From the NCBI GenBank assembly GCA_900764695.1, contig CAAFOY010000095.1, forward strand, positions 1 to 16,660: a DNA stretch of 16,660 nucleotides. The letters are read 5' to 3'. Below are positions 5,868 through 14,406 of this stretch, one piece after another (the stretch's first letter is position 1; each line of letters starts with the position of its first letter). The DNA comes from Lachnospiraceae bacterium (GTDB lineage: Bacteria; Bacillota_A; Clostridia; Lachnospirales; Lachnospiraceae). Under the pieces are notes generated by a model. The model was not told the origin of the DNA and searched no databases. It was given only the letters and a program-made list of their open reading frames with translations. The translations under genes and the position numbers were made by a program.

Positions 5868-8800
5868 GAACCCGAATATTAAAAAAGTATTAGTTATTGG
5901 ATCAGGTCCTATTGTTATTGGACAGGCTGCAGAATTTGACTATGCAGGAACACAGGCATGTCGTTCTTTAAAAGAAGAAGGACTTGAAGTAGTTTTGGTT
6001 AACTCTAACCCTGCTACAATTATGACAGATAAAGATATCGCTGATGAAGTTTATATTGAACCTTTAACAGTTCCGATGTTAAAGAAAATTATCGAAAAAG
6101 AAAAACCGGATAGCATTTTACCAACACTTGGTGGTCAGGCAGGACTTAACCTTGCAATGGAAATTGCTGAAACAGGATTCTTAGAGGAACATGGATGCCG
6201 TTTAATAGGTACAACTTCTGAAACTATTAAAAAGGCAGAAGACCGTCTTGAATTTAAAGAAACAATGGAAAAAATCGGTGAACCATGTGCACCTTCATTA
6301 GTAGTTGAAAATGTAGAAGATGGTATTGCGTTTACTAAAAAGATTGGTTATCCTGTAGTACTTCGTCCTGCTTACACATTAGGTGGAAGCGGTGGTGGTA
6401 TCGCACATAATCAGACTGAATTAGTAGAAATCCTTGAAAATGGATTAAGACTTAGCCGTGTAGGACAGGTTCTTGTTGAAAGATGTATTGCCGGATGGAA
6501 AGAAGTAGAATACGAAGTAATGCGTGATAGCGAAGGAAACTGTATTACAGTATGTAATATGGAAAATATTGACCCTGTAGGCGTTCATACAGGTGATAGT
6601 ATTGTAGTTGCTCCATCACAGACATTAGGTGATAAAGAGCATCAGATGCTTCGTACATCAGCTTTAAATATTATTAACGAATTAAACATTACAGGTGGAT
6701 GTAACGTTCAGTACGCTCTTCACCCTGAAAGTTTTGAATATTGTGTAATCGAAGTTAACCCTCGTGTAAGCCGTTCATCAGCTTTAGCTTCAAAGGCTAC
6801 AGGTTATCCTATTGCAAAAGTTGCAGCAAAGATTGCGTTAGGTTATACACTTGATGAAATTAAGAATGCAATTACACAGAAAACATATGCAAGTTTTGAA
6901 CCAACACTTGACTATTGTGTAGTTAAGATTCCAAGACTTCCATTTGATAAATTTATTACAGCCAGCAGAAAACTTACAACACAGATGAAGGCTACCGGTG
7001 AAGTAATGAGTATCTGTAATAACTTTGAAGGTGCTTTAATGAAGGCAATCCGTTCATTAGAGCAGCATGTTGAATGTCTTATGGATTACAACTTCTCAGA
7101 ACTTACAGATGATCAGTTAGAAGATCAGCTTCATGTAGTAGATGACAGAAGAATTTGGGTTATTGCAGAAGCACTTAGAAGAGGCATAAGTTATGACCAC
7201 ATTCATGATATTACAAAGATTGATAAGTGGTTTATTGATAAAATCGCTATAATTGTTGAAATGGAAAATGCTCTTAAGAGTGAACCTTTAACACCTGAAT
7301 TGTTAAAGGCAGCAAAGAGAATCGAATTCCCTGATACAGTTATCAGTAGATTGACAGGTAAGTCAGAAGAAGAAATTAAGCAGATGCGTTATGATAACGA
7401 TATAGTAGCTGCTTACAAGATGGTTGATACTTGTGCTGCAGAATTTGAAGCAGCAACACCTTACTATTATTCAGTATATGGTGGAGAAAATGAATCAGTA
7501 GAAACAAACCCTCCAAAGAAGGTCCTTGTACTTGGTTCAGGTCCTATAAGAATTGGTCAGGGTATTGAATTCGACTTCTGTTCTGTACATTGTACATGGG
7601 CATTTAAAGAAGAAGGATACGAGACAATTATTGTAAATAATAACCCTGAAACAGTATCAACAGACTTTGATATAGCTGATAAGCTTTATTTTGAACCATT
7701 GACACCGGAAGATGTTGAAAACATTGTAAACATCGAAAAACCAGACGGAGCAGTTGTTCAGTTTGGTGGTCAGACAGCTATCAAACTTACAGAGTCTCTT
7801 ATGAAGATGGGAGTTCCTATTCTTGGAACTAAAGCAGAAGATGTAGATGCTGCAGAAGACAGAGAATTATTTGATGAAATTCTTGAAAAGTGTGGTATTC
7901 CAAGACCAACAGGTGGAACAGTATTTACTGCTGAGGAAGCAAAAAAAGTAGCTAATAAATTAGGATATCCAGTACTTGTAAGACCATCATACGTACTTGG
8001 TGGTCAGGGAATGCAGATTGCAACATGTGATGAAGAAGTAGAAGAATTTATGGAAATCATCAACAGAATTGCACAGGATCATCCAATTTTAGTAGATAAA
8101 TATTTACAGGGAACAGAAGTAGAAGTTGATGCCGTATGTGATGGCGAAGATATTTTAATCCCTGGTGTAATGGAACACATTGAAAGAGCCGGAGTTCATT
8201 CAGGAGATAGTATTTCAGTATATCCTGCATACTCACTTTCAAAAGATATAATTGATACAATTGAAGATTACACAGAAAAACTTGCACGTTCACTTCACGT
8301 AAAGGGTATGATTAATATCCAGTTTATCGTTTGTGATGGTAAAGTTTATGTAATTGAAGTTAACCCACGATCATCAAGAACAGTACCTTATATTAGTAAG
8401 GTTACAGGTATTCCAATTGTTAAGCTTGCAACAAAGTGTATTATTGGACATACTCTTAAAGAAATGGGTTATAAGCCGGGATTACAGCCTAATGCAGATT
8501 ATATTGCAATTAAGATGCCTGTATTCTCATTTGAAAAAATTCGTGGTGCTGAAACAAGCCTTGGACCGGAAATGAAGTCAACAGGTGAATGCCTTGGTAT
8601 TGCAAAGACATTTAATGAAGCACTTTATAAAGCTTTCCTTGGAGCAGGAGTTGTTCTTCCAAAGCATAAAAAGATTATTATTTCAGTTAAGGATGCTGAC
8701 AAGCAGGAAGTTGTTCCACTTGCACAGAGATTTGAAAAACTTGGATATGAAGTTTATGCTACAAGAAGTACAGCAGATGTTTTAAGAAAAAATGGTGTTG

Positions 8801-9060
8801 ATGCAATTAAAGTTAACAAGATTCATCAGGAAGCACCAACTGTAATGGATTTATTACTTGAACATAAGATTGATATTGTTATTGATACTCCAACACAGGG
8901 TAGAGATAAGAACAGAGATGGTTTCTTAATTAGAAGAACATCAATCGAAACAGGTGTAAACTGCTTTACAAGTTTGGATACAGTTGATGCATTACTTACA
9001 AGCTTAGAAAGTGATGCAAAGAATGATTTATCTTTAGTTGATATTGCAACAATAGAATAA
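5860..9060 (+). CDS. carB: Carbamoyl-phosphate synthase large subunit
   Basis: Catalytic subunit that makes carbamoyl phosphate from bicarbonate, ammonia and two ATP. At 1066 residues it is full length. The two homologous halves are both visible: first half from KKVLVIGSGPIVIGQAAEFDY with its ATP-grasp (YPVVLRPAYTLGGSGGG), second half from KKVLVLGSGPIRIGQGIEFD with its ATP-grasp (YPVLVRPSYVLGGQGMQ). The C-terminal MGS-like allosteric domain (about 930 onward) contains DTPTQGRDKNRDGFLIRR. The ribosome site GGAGGTG (5846-5852) lies inside carA, 7 bases from the ATG. A kinase gene follows after 47 bases. Confidence 0.97.
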   Translation: MPKNPNIKKVLVIGSGPIVIGQAAEFDYAGTQACRSLKEEGLEVVLVNSNPATIMTDKDIADEVYIEPLTVPMLKKIIEKEKPDSILPTLGGQAGLNLAMEIAETGFLEEHGCRLIGTTSETIKKAEDRLEFKETMEKIGEPCAPSLVVENVEDGIAFTKKIGYPVVLRPAYTLGGSGGGIAHNQTELVEILENGLRLSRVGQVLVERCIAGWKEVEYEVMRDSEGNCITVCNMENIDPVGVHTGDSIVVAPSQTLGDKEHQMLRTSALNIINELNITGGCNVQYALHPESFEYCVIEVNPRVSRSSALASKATGYPIAKVAAKIALGYTLDEIKNAITQKTYASFEPTLDYCVVKIPRLPFDKFITASRKLTTQMKATGEVMSICNNFEGALMKAIRSLEQHVECLMDYNFSELTDDQLEDQLHVVDDRRIWVIAEALRRGISYDHIHDITKIDKWFIDKIAIIVEMENALKSEPLTPELLKAAKRIEFPDTVISRLTGKSEEEIKQMRYDNDIVAAYKMVDTCAAEFEAATPYYYSVYGGENESVETNPPKKVLVLGSGPIRIGQGIEFDFCSVHCTWAFKEEGYETIIVNNNPETVSTDFDIADKLYFEPLTPEDVENIVNIEKPDGAVVQFGGQTAIKLTESLMKMGVPILGTKAEDVDAAEDRELFDEILEKCGIPRPTGGTVFTAEEAKKVANKLGYPVLVRPSYVLGGQGMQIATCDEEVEEFMEIINRIAQDHPILVDKYLQGTEVEVDAVCDGEDILIPGVMEHIERAGVHSGDSISVYPAYSLSKDIIDTIEDYTEKLARSLHVKGMINIQFIVCDGKVYVIEVNPRSSRTVPYISKVTGIPIVKLATKCIIGHTLKEMGYKPGLQPNADYIAIKMPVFSFEKIRGAETSLGPEMKSTGECLGIAKTFNEALYKAFLGAGVVLPKHKKIIISVKDADKQEVVPLAQRFEKLGYEVYATRSTADVLRKNGVDAIKVNKIHQEAPTVMDLLLEHKIDIVIDTPTQGRDKNRDGFLIRRTSIETGVNCFTSLDTVDALLTSLESDAKNDLSLVDIATIE

Positions 9061-9083
9061 GCTATTTAGCTTTTTGGAGAGAT

Positions 9084-9105
9084 GCACACTCAAAAAGGAG
9101 CGTGC
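9084..9105 (+). promoter_or_regulatory. Small hairpin over the kinase ribosome binding site
   Basis: GCAC-A-CTC (9084-9091) can pair with GAG-C-GTGC (9098-9105) across one A-C mismatch, loop AAAAAG. The right arm contains part of AAGGAG (9095-9100), so the fold could lower translation of the kinase relative to carAB. Short and mismatched, so only a possibility. Confidence 0.3.
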
Positions 9106-9107
9106 GT

Positions 9108-9950
9108 ATGGATAAAGAAAATTTAATTATTAATGGAAGATATCTTGTTTTGGAAAATATCGGAAAAGGTGGAGCAGGGGAAGTTTTTCTTGCAAGGGAT
9201 ATAAAAAACGGACGAAAGTATGCAGTTAAAAGGTATATTTCGTCTAATCCAAATGATAGAAATCAATTGATTGATAATATAGAGAGGGAATTAAATGTTC
9301 TCAAATATACCACCCACCCGGTACTTCCAAAAATCTATAATTTATTTATGGAGGATTCAAGATTCTTCCTTGTTATGGAATATGTGGAAGGCATAAATCT
9401 TAAAGAAGTAGTTGACACTAAAGGAGCGTTATCTGAGGAGCAACTATTGTCTGTTATGGAACAGGTGTGTAGCGGATTGTATTATTTACATTCTCTTGAA
9501 CCACCTATTGTATATAGAGATTTGAAGCCTTCCAATATTATTTTATCTGATGATGGTAAAATTAAATTGATTGATTTTGGAATTGCAAAAAGATATAACA
9601 GAGAACTGATTGCGGACAAATATGCATATGGAACAAAAGGATTTGCATCACCGGAGCAGTTTGGAAATAGCAAAGGGATGGGAATTTATAATACTGATAT
9701 TCGTTCAGATATTTATGCTGTTGGAACGACCATGTTTTATTTGCTGACAGGACGAAGTTATAATGGAAAAGTTGATAGTGCATTAATTTCACGTTCATTT
9801 GCAAAAATAATAAGTAAGTGTACAAAAGTAAGACCAAAAGAAAGATATCAAAGCACTATTGATGTGATTTGTGACTTGAAAAGATGCAGAAAATCAATGA
9901 TTCGAAAATTAATTTATCCAATTATAAAAAAAATAACGAAAAAAATATAA
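9108..9950 (+). CDS. Single-domain Hanks-type Ser/Thr protein kinase
   Basis: Eukaryote-like protein kinase of 280 residues consisting of the catalytic domain only: no PASTA repeats, no transmembrane helix, and a short basic tail (RKLIYPIIKKITKKI). Visible motifs are the Gly-loop IGKGGAGEV (19-26), Lys K41 in YAVKRY, catalytic D138 in VYRDLKPSN (Tyr for the usual His), metal-binding DFG (156-158) in LIDFGIAKRY, and ASPEQFG for the APE segment, so it should be active. The ATG at 9108 has AAGGAG 7 bases upstream; a GTG at 9102 is in frame but only one base from that site. It is not PrkC and its substrate cannot be told. The 47-base gap to carB suggests read-through transcription. Confidence 0.9.
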   Translation: MDKENLIINGRYLVLENIGKGGAGEVFLARDIKNGRKYAVKRYISSNPNDRNQLIDNIERELNVLKYTTHPVLPKIYNLFMEDSRFFLVMEYVEGINLKEVVDTKGALSEEQLLSVMEQVCSGLYYLHSLEPPIVYRDLKPSNIILSDDGKIKLIDFGIAKRYNRELIADKYAYGTKGFASPEQFGNSKGMGIYNTDIRSDIYAVGTTMFYLLTGRSYNGKVDSALISRSFAKIISKCTKVRPKERYQSTIDVICDLKRCRKSMIRKLIYPIIKKITKKI

Positions 9951-10039
9951 AATTAAGTTATAATAAAAAAATGTGGTACTTATTAAAAGAATGAATACAT
10001 AATCAGATTATATTTCAAAATACGTCGGAGGTAAAAGGT

Positions 10040-11269
10040 ATGAGCTATGATGAAATTTATTCAAAGTTAAAAAATGTAGGGCAGGAACAGTTGCTTGATT
10101 TTTATGATGAATTAAATGATGAGGAAAAAGAAAATTTGTTAAAGCAGATAGAAAAAATTGACTTCTCGATACTTGATTTAATAAATCATCAGAATGAAGA
10201 AAAAAAGAAAGGTGTTATTACACCGTTAAAGGGTGGCTTGTCCGTTGCAGATATTGAAAGAAATAGAGAAGAATATACTAATGTTGGTATAGATGCTATC
10301 AGACAGGGAAAAGTTGCAGCACTTTTACTTGCAGGAGGTCAGGGTACAAGATTAGGTTCAGATAAACCTAAAGGAATGTATAATATCGGCATTACAAAAG
10401 ATGTTTATATTTTCGAGATGATTGTACGAAATCTTATGGATGTAGTTAATCAGACAGGAACATGGATTCCTTTATATGTAATGACAAGTGAAAAAAATAA
10501 TGATGATACTGTTAAATTTTTTAAGGACATGAATTATTTTGGATATGATAAAGATTACGTTGATTTCTTTGTTCAGGAAATGGCACCTGCATCTACATTT
10601 GACGGAAAGATTTATCTTGAAGAAAAAGGAAAGGTATCAACTTCTCCAAACGGAAATGGTGGATGGTTTATATCTATGGTTAAAGCAGGTCTTTGTGAAA
10701 AAGCAAAGAAACAGGGAGTTGAATACATAAATATTTTCGCTGTTGATAATGTATGTCAAAGAATGGCAGACCCATGCTTTGTAGGAGCGATGATAAAGAA
10801 TCAGTATCCTTCAGCAGCAAAAGTAGTTAAGAAAGCAAACCCTGAAGAACGAGTAGGAGTGTTATGCTATGAGGATGGAAAACCTTCTATTGTTGAATAT
10901 TATGAATTGTCAGATGAAATGAGATATCAGAAAGACGACCAGGGAGAACTTGCTTATAAAGATGGTGTGATTTTAAATTATTTATTCAGAATTGACAAAT
11001 TAGAAGAGATTATGAATAATAAGTTAAATGTGCATATAGTTAAGAAAAAGATTCCGTATGTAAACGCTAAGGGCGAAATTGTAAAACCTGAAGTTGAAAA
11101 TGGATACAAATTTGAAACATTAGTTCTAGACATGATTCATATGATGGATGATTGTTTGGCATATGAGGTTGTTAGAAATAAAGAATTTGCGCCAATTAAA
11201 AATAAAACAGGCGTTGATTCAGTAGACACAGCCAGAGAATTATTAAAAGAAAACGGAGTGACATTGTAA
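10040..11269 (+). CDS. UDPGP-family nucleotidyltransferase (UDP-GlcNAc/UDP-sugar pyrophosphorylase)
   Basis: Transfers UMP from UTP to a sugar 1-phosphate. The signature LLLAGGQGTRLGSDKPKG (residues 96-112) and the blocks MTSEKNNDDTVKFF, FFVQEMAPASTFDGKIYLEEKGK and SPNGNGGWF place it in the eukaryotic-type UAP1/UGP family rather than with bacterial GalU or GlmU. The second blocks are closest to UDP-N-acetylhexosamine pyrophosphorylases, so UDP-GlcNAc is the likeliest product; UDP-glucose is possible. It has 409 residues, with a helical N-terminus (1-60) as in that family. GGAGGT is 7 bases before the ATG. Its stop codon overlaps the argS start (TAATG). The product would feed peptidoglycan or surface glycans. 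Confidence 0.85.
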   Translation: MSYDEIYSKLKNVGQEQLLDFYDELNDEEKENLLKQIEKIDFSILDLINHQNEEKKKGVITPLKGGLSVADIERNREEYTNVGIDAIRQGKVAALLLAGGQGTRLGSDKPKGMYNIGITKDVYIFEMIVRNLMDVVNQTGTWIPLYVMTSEKNNDDTVKFFKDMNYFGYDKDYVDFFVQEMAPASTFDGKIYLEEKGKVSTSPNGNGGWFISMVKAGLCEKAKKQGVEYINIFAVDNVCQRMADPCFVGAMIKNQYPSAAKVVKKANPEERVGVLCYEDGKPSIVEYYELSDEMRYQKDDQGELAYKDGVILNYLFRIDKLEEIMNNKLNVHIVKKKIPYVNAKGEIVKPEVENGYKFETLVLDMIHMMDDCLAYEVVRNKEFAPIKNKTGVDSVDTARELLKENGVTL

Positions 11270-13035
11270 TGAAAAAAATTCTTGATGTATTAACAAGTGA
11301 ATTTGAAAATGCATTTGAAAAATGCGGATATGACAAAAAATTAGGAAAAGTTGGAATTTCTAACAGACCTGATTTATGCGAATATCAGTGTAATGGTGCT
11401 ATGGCAGGTGCAAAACTTTACAAAAAAGCACCGATTATGATTGCAAATGATGTAGTTGAACAATTAAAAGACAACAAGTTATTTGATTTAATTGAGGCAG
11501 TAATGCCCGGATTTATCAACATTAAACTTAGTGCTGATTATATTGATGAATATGTATCAAACATGAATGATGATGAAAGATTAGGATATGAAAAGAAAGA
11601 ACCTATTACAGTTATAGTAGATTACGGTGGAGCGAATGTTGCAAAGCCTCTTCATGTTGGACATTTGCGTCCGGCAATTATCGGTGAAAGTGTAAAGAGA
11701 ATTTGCAGATATGCGGGAGATACTGTATATGGTGATGTTCATCTTGGAGATTGGGGACTCCCAATTGGTCAGGTTATAGAAGAGTTAAGAGACAGACAGC
11801 CTGAGTTGCCTTATTTTGATGAAAACTTTACAGGAGAATATCCAACTGAACCACCCTTTTCTATTAATGAATTAGAAGATATTTATCCAACAGGTAGTGG
11901 TAAATGTAAAGTTGATGAAGAATTTAAGAAGAGAGCTCAGGATACAACGGCTAAATTACAGCAGGGAAATAAAGCGTATATGGCACTTTGGAGACATATT
12001 ATGAATGTGTCAAAGGCTGATTTAAAGAAAAATTATAAAAATTTAAATGTTGAATTTGATTTATGGAAGGGTGAAAGTGATGCTCAGCCATATATTCCTG
12101 ATATGATTGATGATTTTGTAGCAAGAGGATTTGCACATGAAAGTCAGGGAGCTTTAGTTGTAGATGTTGCAAGACCTGATGACAGGAAGGAACTTCCTCC
12201 ATGTATCGTAAGAAAGCATGATGGAGCAGCATTGTATGCAACATCTGATTTAGCAACTCTTATCGAAAGAGAAAAAGATTACCATCCGGGACATGTAATT
12301 TATGTTGTAGACAAACGTCAGGAATTACATTTCACTCAGGTATTCAGAGTAGCTAAAATGACAGGAATTGTTGGTGAAGATACACCTCTTACATTTATTG
12401 GATTTGGTACAATGAATGGAACTGACGGAAAGCCATTTAAGACAAGAGATGGCGGTGTTATGAGATTGGAAATGCTTATTTCTGACGTAAGTGAAAAGGT
12501 TTATGAAAAAATCCTTGAAAATAGAGACATATCTGAGGAAGAAGCAAGAGAAATATCAAAGATTATAGGACTTGCAGCAATTAAATACGGTGATTTATCA
12601 AATCAGGCAACAAAAGATTATGTATTTGATATTGACAGATTTACTTCATTTGAAGGAAATACAGGACCATATATTTTATATACAATTGTACGTATCAAGT
12701 CAATTTTAAAGAAATATGCTGAACAGGGAAATGAACTTTCTGCAAATGGAAAGATTGTTGACTTTGGAAGTGAAAGTGAAAGAAGCTTAAAATTAGTCCT
12801 TACACAGTTTAATGATGTAATGGAGGCAAGTTATAATGAATTAGCACCACACAGAGTATGTGCTTATATTTATGAAGTTGCAAATGCGTTCAACAGATTT
12901 TATCATGAAAATAATATTATGAATGAAGAAAATGCTGATAAACAGAAGAGTTATATCAATTTATTGACATTGACAAAGAAAGTATTAGAACAGTGTATTG
13001 ATTTACTTGCAATAGATGCACCTGAACGTATGTAA
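11269..13035 (+). CDS. argS: Arginyl-tRNA synthetase
   Basis: Class Ia synthetase that charges tRNA-Arg. The HIGH motif is HVGH (129-132) in NVAKPLHVGHLRPAIIGES; the KMSKS region is replaced by a degenerate KTRDGG, which is usual for ArgRS. The N-terminal Add1-type domain (about 1-110) and the C-terminal anticodon-binding DALR domain with FNRFYHENNIM are both present; 588 residues is full length. The start codon overlaps the previous stop by one base, with GGAG 10 bases upstream, so translation is probably coupled to the pyrophosphorylase. A strong terminator follows. Confidence 0.96.
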   Translation: MKKILDVLTSEFENAFEKCGYDKKLGKVGISNRPDLCEYQCNGAMAGAKLYKKAPIMIANDVVEQLKDNKLFDLIEAVMPGFINIKLSADYIDEYVSNMNDDERLGYEKKEPITVIVDYGGANVAKPLHVGHLRPAIIGESVKRICRYAGDTVYGDVHLGDWGLPIGQVIEELRDRQPELPYFDENFTGEYPTEPPFSINELEDIYPTGSGKCKVDEEFKKRAQDTTAKLQQGNKAYMALWRHIMNVSKADLKKNYKNLNVEFDLWKGESDAQPYIPDMIDDFVARGFAHESQGALVVDVARPDDRKELPPCIVRKHDGAALYATSDLATLIEREKDYHPGHVIYVVDKRQELHFTQVFRVAKMTGIVGEDTPLTFIGFGTMNGTDGKPFKTRDGGVMRLEMLISDVSEKVYEKILENRDISEEEAREISKIIGLAAIKYGDLSNQATKDYVFDIDRFTSFEGNTGPYILYTIVRIKSILKKYAEQGNELSANGKIVDFGSESERSLKLVLTQFNDVMEASYNELAPHRVCAYIYEVANAFNRFYHENNIMNEENADKQKSYINLLTLTKKVLEQCIDLLAIDAPERM

Positions 13036-13062
13036 TCATAAAATTTAATTATTATTTATATT

Positions 13063-13098
13063 AAAAAAATCCGGTAGTTAAATTCTACCGGATTTTTT
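13063..13098. terminator. Bidirectional terminator between argS and the small membrane protein gene
   Basis: ATCCGGTAG (13069-13077) pairs perfectly with CTACCGGAT (13085-13093), loop 7 bases, flanked by six A on the left and a T-run on the right. It can end transcription of argS on the plus strand and of the minus-strand gene that stops at 13123. Confidence 0.92.
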
Positions 13099-13122
13099 AG
13101 AGAATAATTTAATAAATTATAA

Positions 13123-13476
13123 TTATTCAGCTGTAGTTTCTTCTACAGTAGTAGATTCATCTTCTGAAGCTGTTGTTGTAGCTTCCTGTGTAGATGTTTC
13201 TTCATCTGAAATGTCTTTTACATTGCTGTCGCCTGCTTCAATCAACTGCTTACGCAAATCAGAAGCTGAAACTTCACTGGCATATGTAGTAGTTGTTTCA
13301 GGTGGAGTGTACATACCTGTAGAAACAGCGATTGAATATCCTAAATATACTAAAATGGCAATTCCGATTAATGCGATTGCCACATACCCCAAGATTGTTT
13401 TTATCTGAGCTTTTTTAGGTGCTGCCTTACGGTTGTATTTCTCTTTCTTGCGATTGTCTACCTTCTGCTGACTCAT
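13123..13476 (-). CDS. Small single-pass membrane protein with acidic Thr/Glu tail (unrecognised)
   Basis: I do not recognise a family. The 117 residues show three zones. Residues 1-27 form a very basic N-terminus (DNRKKEKYNRKAAPKK), expected to stay in the cytosol. One hydrophobic helix spans about 28-52 (ILGYVAIALIGIAILVYLGY). An outside tail from TPPETTTTY onward holds a short charged segment (SDLRKQLIEAGDSN), then a low-complexity run of Thr, Ser, Glu and Asp. The ATG at 13476 is chosen because GAGGT lies 8 bases upstream; an in-frame GTG at 13491 overlaps that site. It is alone on the minus strand, divergent from the HAD gene. A membrane anchor or protein-complex accessory is conceivable; no function is assigned. 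Confidence 0.75.
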   Translation of the reverse strand: MSQQKVDNRKKEKYNRKAAPKKAQIKTILGYVAIALIGIAILVYLGYSIAVSTGMYTPPETTTTYASEVSASDLRKQLIEAGDSNVKDISDEETSTQEATTTASEDESTTVEETTAE

Positions 13477-13512
13477 TAATATGTACCTCACAAATTTAAT
13501 TTTATCTTAATT

Positions 13513-13541
13513 ATTATAAAACAAAAACATATGTAAAACAA
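13513..13541 (-). promoter_or_regulatory. Promoter of the small membrane protein gene
   Basis: On the minus strand TTGTTT (13541-13536), 17-base spacer, TATAAT (13518-13513), then GAGGT and the ATG at 13476. It is back to back with a plus-strand promoter at 13552-13560. Confidence 0.6.
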
Positions 13542-13551
13542 GAGCGATTTA

Positions 13552-13560
13552 TGGTATAAT
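13552..13560 (+). promoter_or_regulatory. Promoter of the HAD-CPBP-GT2 operon
   Basis: TGG-TATAAT is an extended -10 very like the carA one (both read TGGTATAATC). The -35 is poor (TGTAAA at 17 bases). The start codon of the first gene is 175 bases downstream, leaving a long A/T-rich leader with an 8-bp inverted repeat (13653-13660 with 13669-13676) and no recognised riboswitch. Confidence 0.55.
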
Positions 13561-13734
13561 CCACAAAGAGGAATGGCAAATATTCTTTTTATTGCTGATA
13601 GAATGTGTTTATAGAAGTAATTAATGAATATAAATATAGAAGTGTAGAAAGAATATATTTGAATTAAGAAATATATAGTAAGTTGTATGTGTGCAATAAA
13701 TAATAGATAAAAAACACAGAAAGGTCATACACAT

Positions 13735-14391
13735 ATGAGTAAATATAATATAATGATATTCGACTTAGATGGTACATTAAGTAATTCAAAAGAAGGAATT
13801 ACTAAATCAGTGCAGTATGCTTTAAAGAGTGTAGGAATAGAAGAGGAAAATTTAGATTCGCTAGAACATTTCATTGGGCCTCCGCTTATTGATGAGTTTG
13901 TGAGAAGTTACGGAATGACGGTTAAAGAGGCAGCTCATTTAAAAGAGGTATATAGAGAAAGATATCTTCCGATAGGAATATATGAAACAACTATTTATCC
14001 TGGTACAAAAGAAATGTTAAGTTCTTTAAAAAAAGCAGGAAAGAAGTTGGCTATTGCAACTTCTAAACCTCTCGAAATGGCAATAGAAGTACTTAAATAT
14101 TTAGAAATATATGAGTATTTTGATTACGTGATGGGTGCAGAAACCAAGGGAAACAGACAAAGTAAAGAAGCGGTTCTTAATGTCTTAATTGAAGAATCCG
14201 GTTTACACATAAATAATGATAATGCTGTAATGATTGGTGATACATGCTTTGATGTTGATGGAGCAAAGAAAGTCGGCTTGGATACAATAGGTGTATCATA
14301 TGGTTTTGGCAATAGTAAAGAAATGCTTGAACATGGAGCGATAGCGATTGTTGATTCTGCTAAAGAATTAGAGGAATATTTATTAAGTTGA
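13735..14391 (+). CDS. HAD-superfamily phosphatase (phosphoglycolate phosphatase-like)
   Basis: Soluble hydrolase of small phosphorylated metabolites. HAD motif I is FDLDGTLSNS (nucleophile D10, acid/base D12), motif II is ATSKP with S110/K111, and motif III is MIGDTCFDVDGAKK (D169, D173). The helical cap between motifs I and II (about 15-90) has the Gph/PpaX-like form, including FIGPPLIDEF. Length 218 residues fits. Substrates in this family cannot be read from sequence; phosphoglycolate or a nucleoside monophosphate (YjjG/PpaX-like) are guesses. AGAAAGG lies 10 bases before the ATG. The CPBP gene starts 15 bases after its stop. Confidence 0.9.
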   Translation: MSKYNIMIFDLDGTLSNSKEGITKSVQYALKSVGIEEENLDSLEHFIGPPLIDEFVRSYGMTVKEAAHLKEVYRERYLPIGIYETTIYPGTKEMLSSLKKAGKKLAIATSKPLEMAIEVLKYLEIYEYFDYVMGAETKGNRQSKEAVLNVLIEESGLHINNDNAVMIGDTCFDVDGAKKVGLDTIGVSYGFGNSKEMLEHGAIAIVDSAKELEEYLLS

Positions 14392-14406
14392 TGAATTGAG
14401 GATGGC

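Noticed and set aside
9059..9075. Short palindrome followed by TTTTT after carB
   Set aside because: Only six A/T-rich pairs with a 2-base loop; unlikely to terminate, and spacing to the kinase favours read-through.
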